The notes below the pieces were generated by a model. The model ran no database searches. It saw only the letters and a list, made by a program, of their open reading frames with translations, and was not told the DNA's origin. The translations under genes and the position numbers were made by a program. From assembly GCF_900104535.1 (NCBI RefSeq), contig NZ_LT629710.1, forward strand, positions 4,065,501-4,129,500: DNA of 64,000 bases, read 5' to 3'. This stretch comes from Nakamurella panacisegetis (GTDB lineage: Bacteria; Actinomycetota; Actinomycetes; Mycobacteriales; Nakamurellaceae). Positions 26,736 through 34,006 of this stretch are shown in pieces (positions within the stretch are counted from its first letter, which is position 1; the number at the start of each line of letters is the position of its first letter).

Positions 26736-28168
26736 TCACCCAGATCGTCCTGCTCGCGGTCGGCCTGCTGCTGATCGCCGGAACGGCCATCTACGTGGCC
26801 GCGGAGTTCAGCCTGGTCACGGTCGACCGGGCCACCGTCGCCCAACGGGCCTCGACCGGCGACTCGAAGGCGAAGTCACTGCTCGTCGGTCTCCGGTCCC
26901 TGTCCACCCAGCTCTCCGGCGCCCAGGTCGGGATCACTGTCACCACCCTGGCCCTCGGGTTCGTGATGGAACCGTCGCTGGCCCGCCTGATTGCAGATCC
27001 GTTGCGGGCCATCGGAATCGGGGCTGCGGCGGCGAACTCCATCGGGGTGGTGGCCGCTCTCGTCATCGCCACCGTGCTGTCCATGGTGTTCGGCGAACTG
27101 GTCCCCAAGAACCTGGCCATCGCCGAGCCGTTGGGCACCGCCCGATCCGTCATCACGCCGCTGCGGGTCTCCACGCTGATCTTCCGCCCGCTGATCTGGG
27201 CGCTCAACGGCATCGCCAACGGCGTCCTCCGGATCTTCTCCATCGAACCCCAGGAGGAGCTGCGGTCGGCCCGGTCGCCCGACGAGCTGCAGTCCCTGGT
27301 CCGCCGCTCCGCCGCGCAGGGGACGCTGCCGGGGGAGACGGCCGGCCTGCTGGCCCGATCGATCTCGTTCTCCGGCAAGACTGCGGCGGACGTGCTCACC
27401 CCGCGGCCCCGGGTGCGGTTCGTCAAGGCCACCGATCCGGTGGAGTCGGTGATCGAGGCGGCCGCCGAGACCGGCCACTCGCGGTTCCCGGTGTCGGGGG
27501 AGAACTCGGACGACGTCGTCGGCCTGGTCCACCTCAAACGGGCGGTCGCGGTCGCCCCGGACGATCGCGTCGGGGTGCGAGTGGAACAGGTGATGGTCGA
27601 CGTGCCCGTCGTCCCGGCCACGCTGCCGCTGGACGACCTGCTCGACCTGTTGCGCGAGCAGGGTCTGCAGATGGCCGTGGTGGCCGACGAATACGGCGGG
27701 ACGGCCGGGATCCTGACTCTCGAGGACGTGGTCGAGGAACTGGTCGGCGAGATCACCGACGAGCACGACATGGGCGACCGCCGGGCCATGCGGCAGCACG
27801 ACGGCACCTGGCTGCTCCCGGGCGATCTGCGACCGGACCAGATCGCCGAGATCACCGGGGTGACGCTGCCCGAGTCCAGCGCCTACGAAACGGTGGCCGG
27901 CCTGGTCATCGCCCGGCTGGGCCGGATGCCCGAGAGCGCCGACACCGTGGAGGTGACGGCGACCGTGCTGGCCGATGTCTCGCTGGGCGTGCTGACCGCT
28001 CGCGTGCACGGGTCGGCCGACGACGTCCCGATTCCGGTCAACGCCCTGGACGACCTACCCCGGGTGGTCAAGGTCCGGCTGACCGTCGCGGCCCGGGGCC
28101 GTCGCCGGATCGAATCGGTGGTGCTGTCCGCCGTGGCCCAGGTCGACGACAAGGGCGAACTTCGATGA
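26732..28168 (+). CDS. CNNM/CorC-type membrane protein with CBS pair, first copy
   Basis: The 478-aa protein has an N-terminal CNNM (DUF21) membrane domain (residues 1-195, with VAAEFSLVTVDR near the start and VFGELVPKNLAIAEP), a CBS pair (about 205-345, VLTPRPRVRFVKATDPVES and VVADEYGGTAGILTLEDVVEE) and a C-terminal CorC_HlyC domain (GTWLLPGDLRPDQIAEITG). Such proteins are linked to magnesium/cobalt transport; the older name haemolysin C is misleading. The start TTG 26732 follows GGGAGGG with eight-base spacing and is the only start that gives the full first helix. Its stop overlaps the next gene as ATGA. Confidence 0.88.
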   Translation: MITQIVLLAVGLLLIAGTAIYVAAEFSLVTVDRATVAQRASTGDSKAKSLLVGLRSLSTQLSGAQVGITVTTLALGFVMEPSLARLIADPLRAIGIGAAAANSIGVVAALVIATVLSMVFGELVPKNLAIAEPLGTARSVITPLRVSTLIFRPLIWALNGIANGVLRIFSIEPQEELRSARSPDELQSLVRRSAAQGTLPGETAGLLARSISFSGKTAADVLTPRPRVRFVKATDPVESVIEAAAETGHSRFPVSGENSDDVVGLVHLKRAVAVAPDDRVGVRVEQVMVDVPVVPATLPLDDLLDLLREQGLQMAVVADEYGGTAGILTLEDVVEELVGEITDEHDMGDRRAMRQHDGTWLLPGDLRPDQIAEITGVTLPESSAYETVAGLVIARLGRMPESADTVEVTATVLADVSLGVLTARVHGSADDVPIPVNALDDLPRVVKVRLTVAARGRRRIESVVLSAVAQVDDKGELR

Positions 28169-29364
28169 ACGGGACCTGGGGCCTGATCGCCCTCGTCGTG
28201 TTCCTGTTGGCGCTGAGTGCCTTCTTCGTCGCGGCCGAGTTCTCGCTGATCTCGGCGCGGCGGACCGTCATCGAGCCACGGGCGGTGACCAGCGCTCGCG
28301 CGCGGGCCACCCTCAAGGCGATGGAGAACATCTCGGTGATGATGGCCTGCGCCCAGCTGGGCATCACCGTCTGTGGCGTGCTGCTCGGTGCGCTGGGTGA
28401 ACCGGCCGTGGCCACCCTGCTGGAGCCTGTCTTCCACGCCATGGGGGTGCCCGCCTCGGCGCTGCACCCGGTGGCCCTGGTGGTCGCCCTGCTGTTGGTG
28501 GTGTCCGCGCACGTGGCTCTGGGCGAGATGGTCCCGAAGAACGTCGCGCTGGCCGGACCGGAGAACACCGCCATCCTGCTGGCCCCGCCGTTGCGGGCGA
28601 TCGCCCTGTTCCTCGGCCCGATCGTCCGTGGGCTCAACCACGTGGCCAATGGCGTGGTCCGGATGCTCGGCCGGGAGCCAAGGGACGAGGTCGCCTCGGC
28701 CTTCACCCGGGACGAGGTCGCTGGTCTGGTCGCCGAATCCCGATCCGAAGGTCTGCTGGACCGCCAGGAACACGACCTGATCACCTCGGCCCTCGAGTTC
28801 GACACCGCGAAGGTGGACTCGGTGCTGCTGGCCGACGCCGACGTGGTGTCCGTGCAGACCGGCGTCACAGCGGCCGAGATCGAGCAGGCGTGCGCCCGGA
28901 CCGGGTTCTCCCGATTCCCGGTTCGGGGCGACGACGGGAAGTTCGTCGGCTACGTGCACATCCGCGACGTCATCGACATCCCGCCGGAGCACCGCGACGA
29001 GCCGGTGCCGGCCGGACGCATCCGTCCCCTCCCGGTGGTCGTCACCGGAACCGACCTCCGGCTCGCCCTCGACCGGATGAGACGGCTCGGTGCCCACCTG
29101 GCCCAGGTGGCGGCACCGGTCCCGGTCACCGTGCCGGAGTCGACGGCCGACCCGGTCGCCGTGCTCGATGCCATCGCGGCGACCTCGGCCGGGCCGCCCG
29201 AGCAGCCGTTGCCGGAGGCGCGGCTGGGGTTGGTGACCCTGGAGGACGTGATCGAGGAGCTGATCGGAGAGGTCCGCGACAGCACTCGTCGGCGACCGCA
29301 GACATCCGGCCCGACCGTGCATCCGGCCCAGGACCCTTCCGGGACGCAACGTCCGGGGGCATAG
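28165..29364 (+). CDS. CNNM/CorC-type membrane protein with CBS pair, second copy
   Basis: This 399-aa paralogue of the upstream gene has the CNNM membrane domain ([36 protein letters not shown]) and a CBS pair with [18 protein letters not shown], but stops soon after. It therefore lacks the CorC_HlyC domain, as is usual for the second member of such actinobacterial pairs. The ATG at 28165 overlaps the stop of the first copy, so the two proteins are probably made together and may form a heteromer. The long open frame that extends upstream to 26701 through the first copy is only a shadow. Its TAG stop forms part of the pafA -10 element. Confidence 0.87.
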   Translation: MNGTWGLIALVVFLLALSAFFVAAEFSLISARRTVIEPRAVTSARARATLKAMENISVMMACAQLGITVCGVLLGALGEPAVATLLEPVFHAMGVPASALHPVALVVALLLVVSAHVALGEMVPKNVALAGPENTAILLAPPLRAIALFLGPIVRGLNHVANGVVRMLGREPRDEVASAFTRDEVAGLVAESRSEGLLDRQEHDLITSALEFDTAKVDSVLLADADVVSVQTGVTAAEIEQACARTGFSRFPVRGDDGKFVGYVHIRDVIDIPPEHRDEPVPAGRIRPLPVVVTGTDLRLALDRMRRLGAHLAQVAAPVPVTVPESTADPVAVLDAIAATSAGPPEQPLPEARLGLVTLEDVIEELIGEVRDSTRRRPQTSGPTVHPAQDPSGTQRPGA

Positions 29365-29367
29365 GGT
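29362..29367 (+). promoter_or_regulatory. -10 element TAGGGT for leaderless pafA, built on the upstream stop codon
   Basis: TAGGGT is followed by seven bases and the pafA ATG at 29375. Its first three bases are the TAG stop codon of the preceding CNNM gene. pafA has no Shine-Dalgarno sequence, consistent with a leaderless transcript. Confidence 0.6.
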
Positions 29368-29374
29368 TCTTGCC

Positions 29375-30733
29375 ATGCAGCGGCGGATCATGGGCATCGA
29401 AACCGAGTTCGGCATCACCTGTACCTTCCACGGGCAGCGTCGGCTCTCCCCGGACGAGGTGGCGCGGTACCTGTTCCGGCGGGTGGTTTCCTGGGGGCGG
29501 TCCTCGAACGTCTTCCTGCGCAACGGGTCGCGTCTGTACCTCGATGTCGGTTCCCACCCGGAGTACGCCACCGCCGAGTGCGACAACCTGCTCACCCTGA
29601 TCGCGCACGACAAGGCCGGCGAGCGGATTCTCCAGGACCTGGTCGTCGACGCCGAGGCCCGGCTGGCCGAGGAGGGCATCGGCGGGGACATCTATCTGTT
29701 CAAGAACAACACCGACTCGGCCGGCAACTCCTACGGCTGCCACGAGAACTTCCTCATCGCGCGGGCCGGTGAGTTCTCCCGGATCGCCGACGGGCTGATC
29801 CCGTTCCTGGTCACCCGGCAGTTGATCGCCGGCGCCGGGAAGGTGCTCCAGTCCCCGCGGGGGGCGTCGTACTGCCTGTCCCAGCGGGCCGACCACATCT
29901 GGGAGGGGGTCTCCTCCGCCACCACCCGCTCCCGGCCGATCATCAACACCCGGGACGAACCGCACGCCGACGCCGAGCGTTACCGGCGGCTGCACGTCAT
30001 CGTCGGCGACTCCAACATGAGCCAGACCACCACGTTCCTGAAGGTGGGCAGTGCGGCGCTGGTGCTGGAGATGATCGAGGCCGGGATCCCGTTGCGGGAC
30101 TTCACGTTCGAGAATCCGATCAGGGCCATCCGGGAAATCTCGCACGACGTCACCGGCCGCCGGACGGTGCGGCTGGCCTCCGGGGCCGAGATCTCCGCGC
30201 TGGACGCGCAGATGGAGTACTACAGCAAGGCCGTTGACTTCGTCGCCACCCGCGGCACCGACCCCATCTCCGAGCGGGTGCTCGATCTGTGGGGCCGCAC
30301 GCTCAAGGGCGTCGAGACCGGCGATCTGTCGGGGGTCGACACCGAGATCGATTGGGTGATCAAGAAGAAGCTCATCGACTCCTATGCCGCCCGGCACGGG
30401 ATGGATCTCGCCGATCCGCGGATCGCGCAGATCGACCTGACGTACCACGACGTCCGGCCGGGTCGCGGGCTGCACTCGTTGCTGGTCAACAAGGGCCTGG
30501 CCGCCACCATCGTCACCGACGACGAGATCACCGCCGCGACGACCGTCGCCCCGCAGACCACCAGGGCGAAGTTGCGCGGCGAATTCGTGGCGGCGGCCCA
30601 GGACGCCGGCCGCGACTACACGGTCGACTGGGTCCACCTGAAGCTGAACGACCAGGCGCAACGGACCGTCCTGCTCAAGGACCCGTTCCGCAACACCGAC
30701 GATCGGGTCACCAAACTGATCGAGTCGCTGTAG
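29375..30733 (+). CDS. pafA: Pup-protein ligase
   Basis: PafA uses ATP to join the C-terminal Glu of deamidated Pup to lysine side chains of target proteins. The 452-aa protein is paralogous to Dop but lacks the Dop loop. It starts [16 protein letters not shown], where the ETE strand provides Mg-binding glutamates, followed by [38 protein letters not shown], and [18 protein letters not shown]. The C-terminal domain that binds Pup follows. The ATG at 29375 matches the family start and has a leaderless -10. pafB begins 73 bp later. The subtilisin/CHAT block and the CNNM pair separate pafA from the proteasome genes. Confidence 0.97.
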   Translation: MQRRIMGIETEFGITCTFHGQRRLSPDEVARYLFRRVVSWGRSSNVFLRNGSRLYLDVGSHPEYATAECDNLLTLIAHDKAGERILQDLVVDAEARLAEEGIGGDIYLFKNNTDSAGNSYGCHENFLIARAGEFSRIADGLIPFLVTRQLIAGAGKVLQSPRGASYCLSQRADHIWEGVSSATTRSRPIINTRDEPHADAERYRRLHVIVGDSNMSQTTTFLKVGSAALVLEMIEAGIPLRDFTFENPIRAIREISHDVTGRRTVRLASGAEISALDAQMEYYSKAVDFVATRGTDPISERVLDLWGRTLKGVETGDLSGVDTEIDWVIKKKLIDSYAARHGMDLADPRIAQIDLTYHDVRPGRGLHSLLVNKGLAATIVTDDEITAATTVAPQTTRAKLRGEFVAAAQDAGRDYTVDWVHLKLNDQAQRTVLLKDPFRNTDDRVTKLIESL

Positions 30734-30806
30734 GCGGCTGCCTCCGGCACCCCGCAAACCGCCGAGATGACGAGCGGGCGGTGCAGGTTGTGGAAGGCTG
30801 GAGTAC

Positions 30807-31877
30807 GTGGCGACGGCGAAAGCGGAACGACTGCTGAACCTGGTGATCGCCCTGGTGAACTCGCCTCGCTTCCGGACGGCGAACTGGATCAGGGACAAGG
30901 TCGCCGGGTACAGCGACGCGCCGACCGAGGAAGCCTTCTTCCGGACGTTCGAGCGCGACAAGACCGAACTGCGGGATCTGGGCATCCCGTTGCAGACGCC
31001 CGATGACGGGTCCGACGGTTACCGGATCCTGCCCGGCGAGTTCTCGCTCCCGCAGCTGTCGTTCACACCGGCCGAGACGGCCGCCCTCGGGCTCGCGGCC
31101 CGGCTCTGGGAGACGACGGCACTGGCCGGGCCGGGATCCAATGCCATCCGCAAGATCCGCGATGCGGCCCCAGGCGACCAGGACGACGATCATCAGAGCT
31201 CGGCCGCCGGTCTGCTGCAGCCGCGGGTGCGGACCGGTGATCCGTCGTTCGCCCCGCTCTACGCCGCGGTGCGGGCCGGACGGGCCGTCACCTTCGACTA
31301 TCGCAAGGATCCGGCCGGTGCGCCGGTCGGCCGCAACGTCCAGCCGTGGGGACTCGTGTCGTACAAGGGCCGCTGGTACCTGGTCGGGTTCGACACCGAC
31401 CGCAAGGCCCGCCGCACCTTCCGGCTGTCCCGGATCGCCGGGAGCGTCAAAGCGGTCGGCCGCGCCGGCGTCGCTTCCGCCCCGGCCGGCCTTGACCTCC
31501 TGTCCCTGGTCGCCGGGAGCGTCGAACTGCCGGCCGGTCGCACGACCACGCTTGTGATCAAGCCGGGCTCGGCCGCCGGACTGCGGCGTCGGGCCACGAC
31601 GACCGCTGACGCGACGCCGTCGATCGACCTGGACCCGGCCGGTCGCCACGCCGGTTGGGACGTGGTGCAGATGCCGTTCGCCCATCTCTGGGACACGGCC
31701 CGGACGATTGCCGGCCAGGGTCCCGACGTGCTCGTGGTCGAACCGCCGGACCTGCGCGAGGCGGTGATCCGGCTGCTGGTCGGGGCGGCCGGCTCGGCCC
31801 CGGGAATGGACCCGGAGGCGATGCCGCGGTTCGAGCCGGAGGACGTGCGGCTCGACGTTCCGGAGGTGGCCTCGTGA
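30807..31877 (+). CDS. pafB: WYL-domain transcription regulator PafB
   Basis: PafB with PafC forms a heterodimer that activates the mycobacterial DNA-damage response independently of LexA. The 356-aa protein has an N-terminal winged helix (AERLLNLVIALVNSPRF, about residues 5-75) and a WYL domain (about 155-240) with the hallmark GRWYLVGFDTDRK; in this family the segment binds single-stranded nucleic acid or other ligands. A C-terminal WCX part follows. The start is GTG 30807, with GGAG five bases upstream. The stop overlaps the pafC GTG as GTGA. Position after pafA is conserved in actinobacteria, although the pair does not take part in pupylation itself. Confidence 0.95.
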   Translation: MATAKAERLLNLVIALVNSPRFRTANWIRDKVAGYSDAPTEEAFFRTFERDKTELRDLGIPLQTPDDGSDGYRILPGEFSLPQLSFTPAETAALGLAARLWETTALAGPGSNAIRKIRDAAPGDQDDDHQSSAAGLLQPRVRTGDPSFAPLYAAVRAGRAVTFDYRKDPAGAPVGRNVQPWGLVSYKGRWYLVGFDTDRKARRTFRLSRIAGSVKAVGRAGVASAPAGLDLLSLVAGSVELPAGRTTTLVIKPGSAAGLRRRATTTADATPSIDLDPAGRHAGWDVVQMPFAHLWDTARTIAGQGPDVLVVEPPDLREAVIRLLVGAAGSAPGMDPEAMPRFEPEDVRLDVPEVAS

Positions 31878-32854
31878 GCGAGACGGCCACCGATCGTCTG
31901 GCCCGCGTGCTGGGCCTGGTTCCGTACATCTCCCGACGTCCCGGGGTCGCCCTGGCCGACCTGGCCGTTGAGTTCGGGGTGTCGACCGAGCAGATCAGCG
32001 CCGACCTCGATCTCTTGATGGTCTGTGGGTTGCCCGGCTACTACCCGGACGATCTGATCGACGTCGTGCTGGACGAGGAGGGCGGCACCGTCTCGATCGC
32101 TTTCGACGCCGGTATCGAACGGCCGGTGCGCCTGACCTCCGACGAGGCGGTCGCTCTGACCGTCGCGCTGCGCGCCTTCGCCGACCTGCCCGGCCTGGTC
32201 GATGCCGACGCCGTCTACTCAGCGCTGGCCAAGCTGGAGCAGGCCGGGGCGCAGACGGCCGACGCCGTCCGGGTGTCCGCGGCCGACGCGGCCCCGGCGC
32301 TGGGTGCGGTGCGGCAGGCGATCGACGAGTCGCGGCAGATCTGGATGCGGTACTACACCGCGTCCCGGGACGCGTTGACCGAACGGATCGTCGACCCCAT
32401 CCGGCTGCTGGTCACCGACGGCCACTCCTACCTGGAGGGTTACTGCCATGCCGCCGATGCGGTGCGGCACTTCCGGGTGGACCGGATCGAGGAGATCCGG
32501 GTGCTCGACGAGCCGGCCCAGGGGCAGCTGTGGGTCGACTCCGACATTCCGGAGAAGATGTTCCACCCCGATCCGCAGATCCCACCGGTGACTCTGCGGC
32601 TGGAGCCGGCGGCGCGCTGGGTGGCCGAGTACTACCAGACCGAGGACGCCGTCGAGTTGCCGGTTGCCGGTCGCGGCCGGCAACCGGTTGACGGGCGGGA
32701 CGGTGGCCTGCGGGTGCGGCTGCGCGGCGGAGGTGACGAGTGGCTGGTGCGATTGGTGCTCTCCCTGGGCGGATCCGCGGTCATCGAGGACCGCCCGGAC
32801 CTGGCCGTTCAGGTGGCCGAGCGGGCGGCCCAGGCATTGGCCGCCTACCGCTGA
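31874..32854 (+). CDS. pafC: WYL-domain transcription regulator PafC
   Basis: The 326-aa partner of PafB has the same architecture: N-terminal winged helix (TDRLARVLGLVPYISRRPG, VALADLAVEFGVSTEQISAD), WYL domain near residues 140-230 with GHSYLEGYCHAADAVRHFRV, which is a degenerate WYL motif as usual for PafC, and a C-terminal WCX-like part. The GTG at 31874 overlaps the pafB stop; the longer frame back to 31655 runs inside pafB and is not needed. The next gene is tatC after 165 bp, where tatA would normally be found. Confidence 0.93.
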   Translation: MSETATDRLARVLGLVPYISRRPGVALADLAVEFGVSTEQISADLDLLMVCGLPGYYPDDLIDVVLDEEGGTVSIAFDAGIERPVRLTSDEAVALTVALRAFADLPGLVDADAVYSALAKLEQAGAQTADAVRVSAADAAPALGAVRQAIDESRQIWMRYYTASRDALTERIVDPIRLLVTDGHSYLEGYCHAADAVRHFRVDRIEEIRVLDEPAQGQLWVDSDIPEKMFHPDPQIPPVTLRLEPAARWVAEYYQTEDAVELPVAGRGRQPVDGRDGGLRVRLRGGGDEWLVRLVLSLGGSAVIEDRPDLAVQVAERAAQALAAYR

Positions 32855-33019
32855 CCGTGCCGTTCGCCGACCTGGGCGGCCTGGCGTCCGCGCCCCGGCC
32901 GGCCGGCCGGATCGGCTCCGGCGCCGCCGACACCGGGCGCCCAACCCTGGCCGGATCCCCGGCCATGGCATCATCGAGGTCGGACCCGGTCGGTCCGATC
33001 GTCTTCCGAGGAGTTGTCC

Positions 33020-34006
33020 GTGCTGCTTCGCCGTAAGAAGGACGAGCCGAAGCCTGACGGCACGATGTCCTTGATGGAGCACCTGTACGAGCTCCGGAAG
33101 CGGCTGTTCTGGGCGGCCGTCGGCCTGTTCCTCGGGACCCTGGTCGGGTTCATCTGGTACACCGTCGCCATCCCGTCCCTGCACATCGCGAACCTCGGCG
33201 ACATCCTCACCGGCCCTTACTGCAAGGTGCCGGCGGACAAGCGGCTCGCCGTCACCGGCCACGCGTGTGCCCTGCTGGCCACCGACGTTTTCAGCCCGCT
33301 GCAGATCCGGTTGAAGGCCGCGTTCATGGTCGGCGCCGTGCTGTCCTGCCCGGTCTGGCTGTACCAGCTGTGGGCGTTCGTCACTCCGGCCCTGTACGAC
33401 AAGGAACGCAAGTTCGCCCGGATCTTCGTCTCGTTCGCGGCGGTCCTGTTCGCCGGCGGCGCCGTCCTGGCCTACTTCGTGATCAGCGAGGGCCTGACCG
33501 TGCTCCTCGGCTTCGCCGGCAGCGGCGTGGTCAGCGGCCTGGACCCATCGAAGTACTTCCAGTTCCTGATGGCCATGCTCATCATCTTCGGCGTCTCCTT
33601 CGAACTGCCGCTGATGTTGATCATGCTGAACATCATCGGCCTGATCAAGGGCGAGAAGCTGGCGAAGGCCCGGCGCTACTCGATCTTCGGCCTGGTGGTG
33701 TTCGCGGCCCTGGTGGTGCCCGGCAACGACCCGATCACCATGTCGGCGCTGGCCCTCTCGCTGGTCATCCTGTACGAGGTGGCGGTCCAGGTCACCAAGG
33801 TGCACGACAAACGCAAGGGCGCGCGACTGGCCGCCGAGGGGCTCGGTGACCTGTCGGACGACGAGGCGTCGCCCGATCCCACCACGGCCGGCGACCACGG
33901 AGGCACGGCCGCATCGCCTCCGGTGGAACGACCGGCTCCGGTCCCCGCGCCCACTCCGATCACGGTGAACGACCCGAGCGCCCCGGACTTCGGCGACGCG
34001 ACGTGA
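33020..34006 (+). CDS. tatC: Sec-independent protein translocase subunit TatC
   Basis: TatC is the membrane receptor of the twin-arginine pathway; it recognises folded precursors by their RR signal peptide. The 328-aa protein shows the cytosolic start MSLMEHLYELRKRLFW, with the conserved Glu and Arg of the signal-binding site, six membrane segments and the conserved FELPL segment in the fourth helix region. The C-terminal 60 residues are Pro-rich and disordered. GTG 33020 follows GAGGAG with six-base spacing; a TTG two codons earlier is less likely. A separate tatA gene, expected just upstream from the pafBC-tatAC-helY order of mycobacteria, is absent. The stop overlaps helY (GTGA). Confidence 0.95.
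   Translation: MLLRRKKDEPKPDGTMSLMEHLYELRKRLFWAAVGLFLGTLVGFIWYTVAIPSLHIANLGDILTGPYCKVPADKRLAVTGHACALLATDVFSPLQIRLKAAFMVGAVLSCPVWLYQLWAFVTPALYDKERKFARIFVSFAAVLFAGGAVLAYFVISEGLTVLLGFAGSGVVSGLDPSKYFQFLMAMLIIFGVSFELPLMLIMLNIIGLIKGEKLAKARRYSIFGLVVFAALVVPGNDPITMSALALSLVILYEVAVQVTKVHDKRKGARLAAEGLGDLSDDEASPDPTTAGDHGGTAASPPVERPAPVPAPTPITVNDPSAPDFGDAT

Noticed and set aside
26701-28164. Long open frame upstream of the second CNNM gene, overlapping the first CNNM gene
   Set aside because: It is a GC-driven shadow in another frame; it is Arg/Gly/Pro-rich without domain patterns, while the first CNNM gene has clear conserved motifs in its own frame.
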